Shown here: positions 15,804 to 25,114 of the stretch, in pieces
Numbering within the stretch: position 1 is the first letter of the stretch
How the letters are laid out: the number at the start of each line of letters is the position of its first letter
Source: Roseovarius aestuarii
GTDB taxonomy: Bacteria; Pseudomonadota; Alphaproteobacteria; Rhodobacterales; Rhodobacteraceae
Reading direction: 5' to 3'
Assembly: GCA_027214255.1 (NCBI GenBank)
Contig: JAPWHL010000031.1
Coordinates: 1-37,496 of the forward strand
Length of the DNA stretch: 37,496 nucleotides
Notes under the pieces: generated by a model
Databases searched by the model: none
The model's input: only the letters and a program-made list of their open reading frames with translations
What the model was told of the DNA's origin: nothing
Program-made: the position numbers and the translations under genes

Positions 15804-18578
15804 TTGACCGATACGCCGCAACCCCCCGAAAACATGGACGAAAACACGCCGGACCGGCCAGCCTACACTGGCCCCTCCGTGTCGATTGCCGATGAGATGA
15901 AGACATCTTATCTGGATTACGCGATGTCGGTGATCGTCAGCCGCGCTATTCCGGACCTGCGTGACGGGTTGAAACCCGTCCACCGCCGTATTCTTTATGC
16001 GATGTCCGAAGTCGGCAACACGCATGACAAAGCCTATCGAAAATCGGCCCGCCCCGTTGGCGATGTGATGGGTAAGTATCACCCGCACGGAGACAGCGCG
16101 ATTTATGACGCTCTTGTGCGTATGGCGCAGGATTTCTCGATGTCGCTGCCCCTACTGGATGGGCAGGGCAACTTTGGGTCCATGGACGGCGATAACGCCG
16201 CCGCCATGCGCTATACCGAAGTGCGCATGGACAAGCCTGCGGCCTATTTGCTGGCGGACATCGACAAGGAAACGGTTGATTTCCAAGACAACTACGACGG
16301 CAAAGACCGTGAACCCACCGTTTTGCCGGCGCGTTTCCCCAACATGTTGGTCAATGGTGCGGGCGGTATTGCTGTTGGCATGGCCACCAATATCCCGCCC
16401 CACAATCTGGGCGAAGTGGTGGATGCCACCTTGGCGTTGATCGAGAACCCGGATCTGAGCAGTGAAGACCTGATCGAGTACGTTCCCGGACCGGACTTCC
16501 CGACTGGTGGTATCATCTTGGGCCACACCGGTGCGCGCAAGGCCTATCTGGAAGGCCGTGGTAGCGTCATCGTGCGCGCCCGTACCCGCGTCGAAGAGAT
16601 CAGAAAAGACCGATATGCCATTGTGATTGATGAGATTCCTTATCAAGTCAACAAGGCCACAATGATTGAGCGGATCGCAGAAACCGCGCGCGACAAGAAA
16701 ATCGAAGGCATCGCCCACGTTCAGGATGAATCCGACCGTAACGGTGTGCGCGTGGTGATCGAGCTGAAGCGTGATGCGACGGCCGAGGTCGTGCTGAATC
16801 AGTTGTTCCGGTTTACGCCGATGCAGACCTATTTCGGCTGTAACATGCTGGCCCTGAATGGCGGGCGGCCCGAGCAATTGACCCTGCGCAGATTCCTGAC
16901 CTCCTTTATCGCCTTCCGCGAAGATGTGGTCGCACGACGCACGGCCTATCTGTTGCGCAAAGCCCGCGAGCGCAGCCACATCTTGTGTGGTCTGGCCGTA
17001 GCAGTCAGCAATGTCGACGAGGTGGTCGCCACCATCCGTGCGTCGGCCGATGCTGCCGAGGCACGCGTGAAACTGATGACGCGTCGCTGGCCCGCCGGAG
17101 ATATTCTGGAATATATCGCGCTGATTGACGACCCGACCCATCGCGCCAATGACGATGGCACCTATAACCTGTCCGAAACACAGGCCCGCGCCATTCTGGA
17201 ACTGCGCCTGCAGCGTCTGACCCAACTGGGTGTCAACGAAGTCACCGACGAGTTGAAAGAGCTGGCTGGTAAGATCAAGGAATACTTGGAAATTCTGGCA
17301 AGCCGCGAGCAGATCATGGGCATTATCGCCGATGAATTGCGCGAGGTCCGCGAATTGTTCGCCGTTCCGCGCCGGACAGAGATGGTTGAGTGGTCCGGTG
17401 ACATGGATGACGAAGACCTGATTGAACGCGAAGACATGGTCGTGACCGTCACCTCGGGCGGCTATATCAAGCGCACCGCTCTGGCCGATTTCCGCGCGCA
17501 AAAGCGCGGTGGCAAGGGCGTTGGCGGCATGGCCACCAAGGAAGAAGACGTTGTCACCACGCTATTTGTGGCCAACACCCATACCCAACTGCTGTTCTTC
17601 ACAACCGACGGCATGGTTTACAAGCTCAAGACATGGCGCCTGCCCCAAGGGGGGCGCACCTCCAAGGGCAAGGCCATTGTCAATATCCTGCCAATTCCAG
17701 CGGGCGTCAGTATTGCCGCCATCATGCCGGTGGACCGCGACGAATCCGAATGGGACGATTTGCAGGTTGTCTTTGCCACCTCGGCAGGAACCGTGCGGCG
17801 CAACAAGCTGTCGGATTTCACCAATGTGCGCAGCAACGGCAAGATCGCCATGCGATTTGAAGACGAAAATGCCGGTGTCACGCTGATCAATGCCCGCATC
17901 GCCAGCAATGACGACGATGTGATGCTTGTCACCTCCTCTGGGCGTGCCATCCGTTTCCCTGCAACCGATGTGCGTGTGTTTAACAGCCGCGCGTCTTTGG
18001 GGGTACGCGGCATTCGCCTGACTGGGGATGACAGTGTCGTATCGATGTCGATCATCCGCCACTTTGATGCCTCCGCGGATGAGCGTACAGCCTATCTGAA
18101 GATGCGCCGCGCCGTTGCCGGTATGACCGATGACGACGCGATTGCGGATGAAGAGGTAAACGAAAACGCCACAATCAGTGCCGAGCGTTACGCCGAAATG
18201 TCTGCGTTCGAAAATCTGATCCTGACGATCACCGCCAACGGCTCGGGCAAGCTGAGCTCAAGCCATGACTATCCGGTGCGTGGGCGCGGCGGTATGGGCG
18301 TGACGGCGATGGACAAGGCGATGCGCGGCGGCCCATTGGTGGCTTCGTTCCCCGTAGAGCTGGATGACCAGATCATGCTGGCCACCTCCAAGGGCCAATC
18401 GATCCGTGTTCCGGTTCAGGGAATTTCCTTCCGTTCACGCAGTGCAGGTGGTGTCAAAGTGTTCACAACCGGCAAAAACGAAGAAGTTGTAAGTGTCGCC
18501 TGGATCGCGGATCAAAGCGACGAAGAGGACGCATTGGCAGATGCCGACGCCCCCACTGACGGCACCGCTGAGGAATAA
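15804..18578 (+). CDS. gyrA: DNA gyrase subunit A
   Basis: Breakage-reunion subunit of the A2B2 gyrase that introduces negative supercoils. It has 924 residues. The start is TTG at 15804 after AAGGCAGG; an ATG at 15834 is the alternative. The catalytic tyrosine is Tyr137 in AAAMRYTEVRM. In the quinolone-resistance region HPHGDSAIYD the key positions are Ser98 and Asp102, the sensitive-type residues. The GyrA box is QKRGGKG in the C-terminal beta-pinwheel domain, one conservative change from the usual QRRGGKG, and marks a gyrase rather than topoisomerase IV. The acidic tail is normal. A strong terminator follows. Confidence 0.96.
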   Translation: MTDTPQPPENMDENTPDRPAYTGPSVSIADEMKTSYLDYAMSVIVSRAIPDLRDGLKPVHRRILYAMSEVGNTHDKAYRKSARPVGDVMGKYHPHGDSAIYDALVRMAQDFSMSLPLLDGQGNFGSMDGDNAAAMRYTEVRMDKPAAYLLADIDKETVDFQDNYDGKDREPTVLPARFPNMLVNGAGGIAVGMATNIPPHNLGEVVDATLALIENPDLSSEDLIEYVPGPDFPTGGIILGHTGARKAYLEGRGSVIVRARTRVEEIRKDRYAIVIDEIPYQVNKATMIERIAETARDKKIEGIAHVQDESDRNGVRVVIELKRDATAEVVLNQLFRFTPMQTYFGCNMLALNGGRPEQLTLRRFLTSFIAFREDVVARRTAYLLRKARERSHILCGLAVAVSNVDEVVATIRASADAAEARVKLMTRRWPAGDILEYIALIDDPTHRANDDGTYNLSETQARAILELRLQRLTQLGVNEVTDELKELAGKIKEYLEILASREQIMGIIADELREVRELFAVPRRTEMVEWSGDMDDEDLIEREDMVVTVTSGGYIKRTALADFRAQKRGGKGVGGMATKEEDVVTTLFVANTHTQLLFFTTDGMVYKLKTWRLPQGGRTSKGKAIVNILPIPAGVSIAAIMPVDRDESEWDDLQVVFATSAGTVRRNKLSDFTNVRSNGKIAMRFEDENAGVTLINARIASNDDDVMLVTSSGRAIRFPATDVRVFNSRASLGVRGIRLTGDDSVVSMSIIRHFDASADERTAYLKMRRAVAGMTDDDAIADEEVNENATISAERYAEMSAFENLILTITANGSGKLSSSHDYPVRGRGGMGVTAMDKAMRGGPLVASFPVELDDQIMLATSKGQSIRVPVQGISFRSRSAGGVKVFTTGKNEEVVSVAWIADQSDEEDALADADAPTDGTAEE

Positions 18579-18599
18579 CAGCGCGTACAGTAAAAGATC

Positions 18600-18640
18600 G
18601 CCGGGCATCGTCAGGTCACTGACATGCCCGGCATTTTTTT
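18600..18640 (+). terminator. Rho-independent terminator of gyrA
   Basis: GCCGGGCA (18600-18607) pairs with TGCCCGGC (18625-18632), with an inner GTCAG-GTCA-CTGAC stem, followed by A and seven T (18634-18640). It begins 21 bp after the gyrA stop codon. Confidence 0.85.
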
Positions 18641-18752
18641 GGGGGCATGGCCACTGCCTCACCTGAAAAAACGCAGGGCAAAACAGACCCCACACGCCCG
18701 TCAGATTGACAGACATATGAGTGGACTGAGCCACACTTTTTCGGTTTGTATG

Positions 18753-20234
18753 TTACCCTTCGGGGTAAAGTGCGCCGAATTTTTCCTGCAAATACGCCAT
18801 CAACGGCGCTTCGGTGGGTTCGAACCCGCAGGCGCGGGTGATCAGCTCGCGCGGGGTGTAAAGGCCGCCGTGTTGCTGCACGTTCTCGCGCAACCATGCG
18901 CTGGCATGGCTCATATCCCCGACCGCCAGATGATCATCCAGATCGGGTACGGCCTGACGCAATGCACTGTGCAGACATCCCGAATAGACATTGCCCAAAC
19001 TGTAGGTCGGGAAGTACCCAAACAGGCCAACCGACCAATGCACGTCTTGCAAACACCCCTGCGCCGCATCGGGCACGTCATAGCCAAAATCAGCCTTGAA
19101 CCGGTCGTTCCACGCGGTCTCCAGATCGCTGGCGGCTAAATCACCGCTGACCAAGGCGCGTTCAAGATCAAACCGCAGCAGGACATGCAGGTTATATTGA
19201 ACCTCGTCGGCCTCGGTTCGGATGAACCCGCGATGCAACGCATTCACGGCTGCGTAAAACGCATCCGCGCTATCGATACCGAAATCACCGAAGACTTGCT
19301 GCATCTGGGTATAAAGCCAGCCGGTAAACGCCCGGCTGCGGCCCAGCTGATTTTCCACAATCCGGCTTTGGCTTTCGTGCACCCCCATCGACACGCCTGC
19401 CCCCAGAGGCGTCAGCGCATAGGCCGGGTCGATGGCCTGCTCATACGTGGCGTGACCCACCTCATGCAGGGTCGAATAAAGACAGTTAAACGGGTCCGTG
19501 TCACTGGTGCGGGTGGTGATGCGCACATCACTGCCCGACCCGGATGAAAACGGATGTACCGCCTTGTCCAGCCGCCCGCGTGTCATGTCATAGCCCGCAA
19601 CCTTGGCCAGTTGGCGCGCCAATTTCATCTGCGACTGCGGATCAAACACGCCCGTCACAGTTGGAGCAGCAGATGCATGTGCCAATGCAGCTTCGCGCAG
19701 ATCGACCAGACCGGGGCGCAGCGCACTGAACATCGCCTCTAAGTCAGCGGCGACGGCACCGGGTTCATAATCATCCAACAGCGCATCATAGATGTCGCCT
19801 CCATCGGCCAGAGCCGCGCCCTCCTCGCGCTTTAGCGCGACGACCTCGGCCAGAACGGGCGCGAAGGCGGCGAAATCGCCCGCCTCGCGGGCCGCAGCCC
19901 ATTCGCCTTGCGACAATGCCGTTCTGCGGGCCAAGGCCGCAGCCAGATCAGCGGGCACGCGCACGGCACGGTCATAGCCGCGCCGGATGTGGCGCACCTG
20001 CGCCTCACCGACCTGATCCAACGTCTCGCCCTCGACCGCGTCCAGCCATGCAGCAACACGCGGGTCGGTCCGGCGCGCATGCAACACCGCATGCAGCGCG
20101 CCCACCTCTTCCGAGCGCTGAGCCGCAGCCCCGCGCGGCATCACCGTTTCCTGATCCCAGCCCAGCCGCCCGGCCACCTGCCCCAACGCTTCGGTCTGGC
20201 GTTGAAACGCCATCAGCTCGTCATATGCGCTCAT
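18753..20234 (-). CDS. Carboxypeptidase Taq, M32 family metallopeptidase
   Basis: Zinc-type metallocarboxypeptidase that trims amino acids from peptide C-termini in the cytoplasm. It has 493 residues, normal for M32. All family motifs are visible: HPF (227-229), HEVGH (257-261) as the HExxH metal site, HESQSR (286-291) with the third metal ligand Glu287, DEVQYNLHV and the late SLGNVYSG. No signal peptide. Its start is one base after the stop of heme A synthase, so it is likely co-translated with it, although no functional link between the two is known. Confidence 0.93.
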   Translation of the reverse strand: MSAYDELMAFQRQTEALGQVAGRLGWDQETVMPRGAAAQRSEEVGALHAVLHARRTDPRVAAWLDAVEGETLDQVGEAQVRHIRRGYDRAVRVPADLAAALARRTALSQGEWAAAREAGDFAAFAPVLAEVVALKREEGAALADGGDIYDALLDDYEPGAVAADLEAMFSALRPGLVDLREAALAHASAAPTVTGVFDPQSQMKLARQLAKVAGYDMTRGRLDKAVHPFSSGSGSDVRITTRTSDTDPFNCLYSTLHEVGHATYEQAIDPAYALTPLGAGVSMGVHESQSRIVENQLGRSRAFTGWLYTQMQQVFGDFGIDSADAFYAAVNALHRGFIRTEADEVQYNLHVLLRFDLERALVSGDLAASDLETAWNDRFKADFGYDVPDAAQGCLQDVHWSVGLFGYFPTYSLGNVYSGCLHSALRQAVPDLDDHLAVGDMSHASAWLRENVQQHGGLYTPRELITRACGFEPTEAPLMAYLQEKFGALYPEG

Positions 20235-20235
20235 C

Positions 20236-21378
20236 TCAGGATCCCCTTACGGATTGCTGCGCCGGATACCCAGCATAAAAACGCGCGCGCAGGATCAGCA
20301 CCCACAGCGCAACGGCCAACAGTTGATGCAGAATTGCAACCTGCCACGGCGCGGCAAGAAACACTGTCACGATACCCAACACGACCTGAGCCACCAAAGC
20401 AACAAACGCCAAGGTAAAGGCCCCCCGCGTTGCCCCATTCGCACTGCGCCGCGCACGCAACAGCACGACGATTGAAAACGCGAACAACGTGTATCCGACC
20501 ATACGGTGAATGAATTGCACCGTACCGGGGTTCTCAAAGAAATTACGCCAGACGGGATCAATCGAAAACATCTGTGGTGGCCACAAACCACCCGCCATTA
20601 ACGGCCATTCGGCAAAACTGCGCCCGGCATCAATGCCAGCCACCAACGCACCGATCAGAATTTGTAGAAAGGCAAAATGCATCCACCCTGTCGAAAGGCC
20701 GAACAGCCGTGTTTCGCGGCGGCGCCGTGCTTGCATCACGTCCCGCTCGGGACGGGACAGCAACAGAACATACCATGCGATACACCCAAGAATGACAAAC
20801 GCCAGCCCCAGATGCGTGGCCAAACGGTATGACGCCACATCTGTCGCGTCCCCGTCCAAGCCCGATGACACCATCCACCAGCCAACCGCGCCCTGTAATC
20901 CGCCCAACGCACCCAGCAACACCAACCGCCCTGTCCAGCCCGTCGGTATCTGACGTGTCAGGGCAAATCCGAAGAACCCCAGCGCCCAGACCAGACCGAT
21001 CACACGGCCCAACTGCCTGTGGCCCCATTCCCACCAATAGATCATCTTGAAATCTTCAAGCGTCATCCAGCTGTTTTGAACCTGAAATTCCGGAATCTCT
21101 TGATAAAGCGCAAACTCGGCCTGCCAGTCGGCCTCGTGCATCGGTGGAATCGCGCCGGTAAAGGGGCGCCATTCGGTAATCGACAGCCCCGAGTCGGTCA
21201 GACGGGTCAGCCCGCCAACCGAGATCATCACCACGACCAAGGCAAACAAAACGATCAGCCACAAACGAATGCCGCGTCTTGCGCCACCGCGCCCGGCATC
21301 AATCATGCCCCCTTTGGGGGTGGACGGGGCCTGCGCCTCGGTGCCAACCTCTTCAAAAATGCTGCGTTTAGAGGCCAT
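20236..21378 (-). CDS. ctaA: Heme A synthase (COX15/CtaA family)
   Basis: Membrane enzyme that oxidises the C8 methyl of heme O to make heme A for cytochrome aa3 oxidase. It has 380 residues, with eight predicted membrane helices. It has the alphaproteobacterial/mitochondrial type 2 features: GGLTRLTDSGLSITEWRPF after the first helix, WWEWGHRQLGR with a heme-ligand histidine, YRLATHLGLAF, FIHRMVGY and AILHQLLAV with the remaining histidines. The cytoplasmic N-terminus of about 35 residues is variable. It is followed after one base by the M32 peptidase. Confidence 0.94.
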   Translation of the reverse strand: MASKRSIFEEVGTEAQAPSTPKGGMIDAGRGGARRGIRLWLIVLFALVVVMISVGGLTRLTDSGLSITEWRPFTGAIPPMHEADWQAEFALYQEIPEFQVQNSWMTLEDFKMIYWWEWGHRQLGRVIGLVWALGFFGFALTRQIPTGWTGRLVLLGALGGLQGAVGWWMVSSGLDGDATDVASYRLATHLGLAFVILGCIAWYVLLLSRPERDVMQARRRRETRLFGLSTGWMHFAFLQILIGALVAGIDAGRSFAEWPLMAGGLWPPQMFSIDPVWRNFFENPGTVQFIHRMVGYTLFAFSIVVLLRARRSANGATRGAFTLAFVALVAQVVLGIVTVFLAAPWQVAILHQLLAVALWVLILRARFYAGYPAQQSVRGS

Positions 21379-21435
21379 TAGCGCCGCTCCCTCGTAGATC
21401 TTCGGACGTTACAGTACTGCGCCGCGCCAGCCCCT

Positions 21436-22191
21436 TCAAGCGGTGCCGTCGTCGCGCGACTTCCAACGCACCATTTGACGCAGCACCCCATGCAACAATC
21501 GGGCGTCAGACTGTGTCAACGGCATGCGCGACCAAAAATTGCGCATGGTCTGGCGCATGCTATCTGCCTTGTGTTCGGGAAAAAAGAAGCCTGCGTCTTC
21601 CATGCGGGCCTCGTAATGGGCGGCCAGCGCTTCGACTTCGATTTGACTGGCCCAATCAGTCCCGGCCAAATGCTCGACCTTGGGTGTCACGGCCTCGGTT
21701 GCACGCCGCCATTCATAGGCGGTCAACAACACACATTGCGCCAGATTGAGGCTGGCAAAGTCGGGATTAACCGGCACGCTGATGATTGCGTTTGCCCGCG
21801 CCACATCGCTATTCTCCAGCCCGGCGCGTTCGGGACCAAACAGCACGGCCACCTTTTGACCCGACGCGATGCGTGCCGCGCTATCTTGCATGGCCGCTTC
21901 GGGGCTCATCACCGGCTTGGTCAGATCGCGCCCCCGCGCCGTGGTCGCATATACGAAGTGGCAATCTTCCAACGCGCCGGGCAGATCATCAACCAACAGC
22001 GCCTCATCCAGCAACCGCCCCGCGCCGCTGGCCATGGCCGTTGCATTCGGATTGGGCCAGCCATCACGCGGCGCAACAATGCGCATCCGGTCCAACCCGA
22101 AATTCCACATCGCACGCGCCGCTGCGCCGATATTTTCGCCCATCTGCGGACGTACCAGCACAAAGGCCGGTTGCGGTTTTCCGGTCGCCAT
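21436..22191 (-). CDS. trmJ: tRNA/rRNA 2'-O-methyltransferase, TrmJ-type SPOUT protein
   Basis: SpoU/TrmH-superfamily RNA ribose methyltransferase; by resemblance it would act at position 32 of tRNAs. It has 251 residues from 22191 (MATGKPQPAFVLVRPQMGEN), where GGGAG lies eight bases upstream; the frame to 22257 is rejected. Visible motifs are GENIGAAARAMWNFGL (motif 1 with the catalytic Asn/Arg region), VLFGPERAGLENSDV (motif 2) and VPVNPDFASLNLAQCVL (motif 3, knotted SAM site). It has the C-terminal helical tail of TrmJ. It is divergent from the ThiE-like gene. Confidence 0.88.
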   Translation of the reverse strand: MATGKPQPAFVLVRPQMGENIGAAARAMWNFGLDRMRIVAPRDGWPNPNATAMASGAGRLLDEALLVDDLPGALEDCHFVYATTARGRDLTKPVMSPEAAMQDSAARIASGQKVAVLFGPERAGLENSDVARANAIISVPVNPDFASLNLAQCVLLTAYEWRRATEAVTPKVEHLAGTDWASQIEVEALAAHYEARMEDAGFFFPEHKADSMRQTMRNFWSRMPLTQSDARLLHGVLRQMVRWKSRDDGTA

Positions 22192-22255
22192 CGACGCCAC
22201 TCCCTTTTGCCTGCGTGATACCGCGCGCCCTGCCCGGGGAAAACCCCGCCCCCTC

Positions 22256-22285
22256 ATCTTCTGGCCAAAATATCCCCGCCGGAGG
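22256..22285. repeat. REP-like intergenic repeat, copy C (core only)
   Basis: CTTCTGGCCAAAATATCCCC with flanking CGCCGGAGG. Its reverse complement matches the first core of copy A, including the CCTCCGGCGGGGATATTT start. It lacks the two hairpins. It lies between the divergent trmJ and ThiE-like genes. Confidence 0.7.
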
Positions 22286-22384
22286 CATTATTGTTCTTCG
22301 GGAGCCGCCTTCCCCCTCGCGCCCCCTTGGCCCGGACACCGATTTGGCGCTATAGGGGGCCACCACCCGCCCAAGGAGCGCGCC

Positions 22385-23011
22385 ATGACCGACGCAGACC
22401 AGCCCCAGATTTATCTCATCGCACCCTCTGATCTGGAACTGTCACAGTTTCCCGATACATTGGCCCGCGTGCTGGATACGCATCCCATCGCCTGCCTGCG
22501 TCTGGCACTTGCTACGCGCGACGAATCCCGCATCGCCCGCACCGCCGATGCCTGCCGGGAGGTGGCGCATGCCCGCGATGTTGCCATCGTGCTGGACACG
22601 CATTTTGCGCTGGTTCCGCAACTGGGTCTGGACGGGGTGCATCTGAATGACGGCGCGCGCTCGGTACGCAAGGCCCGCAAGGCGCTGGGTCAAGACGCCA
22701 TCGTTGGCAGCTACTGCGCACAATCGCGCCACGAAGGTATCAGCGCAGGCGAAGCCGGTGCAGATTACGTGTCCTTTGGCCCCATGGGAGCCAGTCCATT
22801 GGATGACGGCGCGCAGGCCGACCCCGAGATTTTCGCATGGTGGAGCGAGATGATCGAACTGCCCGTTGTTGCCGTGGGGGCCTTGAACGCGACCCTGATC
22901 AGCGCCCTGTCCCCCGTGACCGATTTCTTCGCCATCGGGGACGAAATCTGGAGCGACGACGATCCGGCCTTGGCGCTCACCACGCTCCTTTCGGCGATGA
23001 AGCAGGGCTGA
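22385..23011 (+). CDS. Thiamine phosphate synthase-like protein (ThiE/TenI superfamily)
   Basis: A protein of 208 residues from the start at 22385, with AAGGAG six bases upstream. The fold signature is a TIM barrel like ThiE: VLDTHFALVPQLGLDGVHLN, then IVGSYCAQSRHEGISAGEAG, then GADYVSFGPMG. ThiE enzymes usually have an L-I-N-D-R motif and a Gly-Gln-x-D after GVHL. Here those positions read V-L-D-T-H and N-D-G-A, so catalytic activity as thiamine phosphate synthase is uncertain. No thiamine genes are near. The frame open upstream to 21869 is antisense to trmJ and not part of the gene. Confidence 0.75.
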   Translation: MTDADQPQIYLIAPSDLELSQFPDTLARVLDTHPIACLRLALATRDESRIARTADACREVAHARDVAIVLDTHFALVPQLGLDGVHLNDGARSVRKARKALGQDAIVGSYCAQSRHEGISAGEAGADYVSFGPMGASPLDDGAQADPEIFAWWSEMIELPVVAVGALNATLISALSPVTDFFAIGDEIWSDDDPALALTTLLSAMKQG

Positions 23012-23072
23012 ACCAACCGCTGCACCAATAGGCAGCTAACGCGGTGCCTGCCCCATCACGATCCCGCGCAAG

Positions 23073-23906
23073 TCACAAGCCGCGCCGGTCTTCGGGCATG
23101 CCCGCGCGCACGGTGGCCTCGACATGCGCGGCCAAGGCCTTGCGATTTTCAAACGTATCAACACGCACAGGCGGATGATAGACAACCCTCACAGAGCCTT
23201 GCCGCCGTGCGCCCAGCGTCTTTAGCAAATGCCCTCCGAAACTCATGTCTCCCCACCAGCCATAAAACCGCGCATCCTGCCCCTTGGGGGCCGTATAGAT
23301 CAACGACACGGGTTGCACGCTAAGTACATGGTGGAGTTTCGGGCTGAAAAACGCCTGAAAAAGTGTTGTTTTAAAGGGCAAAACCCTATTCCCGTCCGTC
23401 GACGTGCCTTCGGGGAAAAACAACAGTTTATGACCGGCCAGCAAACGTTGCTCGAACAATTGGGTCTGCGTGTGTGCCTGTCGCGGATCACGTGCAATAA
23501 AGACTGTACCAGTAATTCGCGCCAACAACCCAATTCCGGGCCAGCTTGCAACCTCGGACTTTGATACGAAATAGACCCGTTTGCTGAAATTCAGAGAAAA
23601 GATATCCAGCCACGACACATGATTACACACAACCGCGCCGGGACCTGACATCGGCGTGCCTTGCCGCGAAAACCGCAAGCCTAACACGGCAAAAGCGGCG
23701 CGGCATACGGCTTGGGTGATGTAGGGCGTGACGGGACGTTGCAGGCCATAGAGCGGGCGCTCAATCAGGCGCAAAATGGCCATCATGACCACCCCGACAA
23801 TGATGACCATCAACAATGGTATGCCCCGCAGCAACACGCGCAGCCAGTCAGCAGGCGTCAGGGGGCTGTGCGGGGGGGGGTCATTCGCAGACCAGGTGAC
23901 GCTCAT
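23073..23906 (-). CDS. olsA: Lyso-ornithine lipid O-acyltransferase OlsA (PlsC family)
   Basis: 1-acylglycerol-3-phosphate acyltransferase-family protein, 277 residues. A membrane anchor lies near 25-50. The acyltransferase motif NHVSWLD (NHx4D type) and the second motif FPEGTSTDG are present. It overlaps the upstream olsB by four bases (ATGA at 23906-23903), the standard olsB-olsA pair that makes ornithine lipids, phosphate-free membrane lipids common in this class. The assignment to OlsA rather than PlsC rests on this pairing. Confidence 0.85.
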   Translation of the reverse strand: MSVTWSANDPPPHSPLTPADWLRVLLRGIPLLMVIIVGVVMMAILRLIERPLYGLQRPVTPYITQAVCRAAFAVLGLRFSRQGTPMSGPGAVVCNHVSWLDIFSLNFSKRVYFVSKSEVASWPGIGLLARITGTVFIARDPRQAHTQTQLFEQRLLAGHKLLFFPEGTSTDGNRVLPFKTTLFQAFFSPKLHHVLSVQPVSLIYTAPKGQDARFYGWWGDMSFGGHLLKTLGARRQGSVRVVYHPPVRVDTFENRKALAAHVEATVRAGMPEDRRGL

Positions 23907-24685
23907 CCACGCCGACCCGGAGAATAAAGATCACGATGCGCCTGACTTAGGCGCGCGGTATCCATGATCAGGCACACGTCGGTCGTGTTGAACGCGTGAT
24001 CTATATAGGCCCCGTCCCCGACGCATCCGCCCAAACGCAGATAGGCCTTGATCAAGGCCGGCATCTGCAACAACGCCGCTTTGCGATCCAACGCCTCGAC
24101 GTCAATCAAATCCATGGATTGATAGTGCTTTGAACGCGCACGAAGCGCACTGGGTGCCAAATGGCGATGGTGTAACAATGACAATGGCGCGGCCAAGGCA
24201 CGCGGGTCGGTTCCATGAAAACTGGCCACGCCAAACAGCACATCAATGTCATGATCCGCCACATAGCCCGCCAGACCCTGCCACAGATGAAACAACGCCT
24301 GCCCGCCCCGATAGCGCTGCTCAACGCACGATCGGCCCAATTCCATCAGACGTCGCCCACTCTGGCGCAACGGCGTCAGGTCATATTCGCCTTCGGAATA
24401 AAATTGCCCCGCCTGTGCGGCCTGATCCTCGCGCAGCAGGCGGTAGACACCCACCACCTGAGCATCCGCGCCGATGTCTGAATCTGTGTCAGATATCGCC
24501 AAATCACGCAGGATCAGATGATCGAACCACGGATCGAACCGGTCTGTCTCAAGCCCGGCGTCATGATCGACCATCGCACCATCGCCACCCAGTTCCTGCA
24601 CAAACACACGATAGCGCAGGCGCTGCGCCGCCCGAACATCCTGCGCGTTTTGCGCCAGTGAGACCTGAAACTGAGGCGCATGCAT
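23903..24685 (-). CDS. olsB: L-ornithine N-alpha-acyltransferase OlsB
   Basis: GNAT-fold acyltransferase that moves a 3-hydroxyacyl group from ACP to ornithine, the first step of ornithine lipid synthesis. It has 260 residues. Family features visible are AQRLRYRVFVQELG near the N-terminus, DRFDPWFDHLILRD, VVGVYRLLRED, ELGRSCVEQRYRGG and the late LPALIKAYLRLG-type stretch (PALIKAYLRLGGCVGDGAYI). It is the first gene of the pair with olsA; the 213 bp upstream presumably hold its promoter. Confidence 0.9.
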   Translation of the reverse strand: MHAPQFQVSLAQNAQDVRAAQRLRYRVFVQELGGDGAMVDHDAGLETDRFDPWFDHLILRDLAISDTDSDIGADAQVVGVYRLLREDQAAQAGQFYSEGEYDLTPLRQSGRRLMELGRSCVEQRYRGGQALFHLWQGLAGYVADHDIDVLFGVASFHGTDPRALAAPLSLLHHRHLAPSALRARSKHYQSMDLIDVEALDRKAALLQMPALIKAYLRLGGCVGDGAYIDHAFNTTDVCLIMDTARLSQAHRDLYSPGRRG

Positions 24686-24898
24686 CGCTATCTGATCTCC
24701 GGTCTATTCATGGCCCCGGCTTTTATGCCGCGACCACGCCAAAAGCAACACGCCCCACCAGCGGTGAACTGGCACGCTTGATCGGGAGTGGGGTGAGTAG
24801 GTTGATAAACCTGTAGCCCGTCAATTCACGGCCCGTTACACTGTAACCATTAAACCCATGAATTGTTAACCTTATAGTAACCATGCGCTTGCTACCCA
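24686..24898. other. Intergenic region upstream of olsBA with short palindromes
   Basis: No gene is visible. An AT-rich block holds a perfect inverted repeat GTTACA-C-TGTAAC (24835-24847) and TTAACCTTATAGTAAC (24867-24882), which resembles but does not exactly match the CtrA site TTAA-N7-TTAA. It also contains the 3' side of the DUF3553 gene. Assignment of any factor is a guess. Confidence 0.3.
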
Positions 24899-25084
24899 TC
24901 AGGACGGATCAAAAACCGGCAGCAAAGCCACCTGCCGCGCATCGATAACGACCTTGCCAGCATCGGGAAAATTCACCGTGACCTTACCTCCCACACTCGA
25001 TTGCACTTGCCCTATGCCCCAATCAGGCTGGTCCGGATGTGTCACCTGCATCCCCGGTTCTAGAAAGGTGTCAAAATCTGTCAT
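24899..25084 (-). CDS. DUF3553 family small protein
   Basis: A 61-residue protein from the start at 25084 (MTDFDTFLEPGMQVTHPDQP). The sequence WGIGQVQSSVGGKVTVNFPDAG and the following GKVVIDARQVAL are the DUF3553 pattern, a small SH3-like beta barrel resembling the CarD/TRCF interaction fold. Its partner is not known. It is divergent from chpT with only 30 bp between start codons. A longer frame to 25165 would overlap chpT and is rejected. Confidence 0.85.
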   Translation of the reverse strand: MTDFDTFLEPGMQVTHPDQPDWGIGQVQSSVGGKVTVNFPDAGKVVIDARQVALLPVFDPS

Positions 25085-25114
25085 GTCTGTTGTTCTTTCC
25101 GCTGGGGTATCGTG

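Noticed and set aside
16152..17501. Minus-strand open frame of 449 codons
   Set aside because: Antisense to gyrA; no family resemblance.
21869..22384. N-terminal extension of the ThiE-like gene
   Set aside because: It crosses repeat copy C and is antisense to trmJ; the ATG at 22385 has a good ribosome-binding site.
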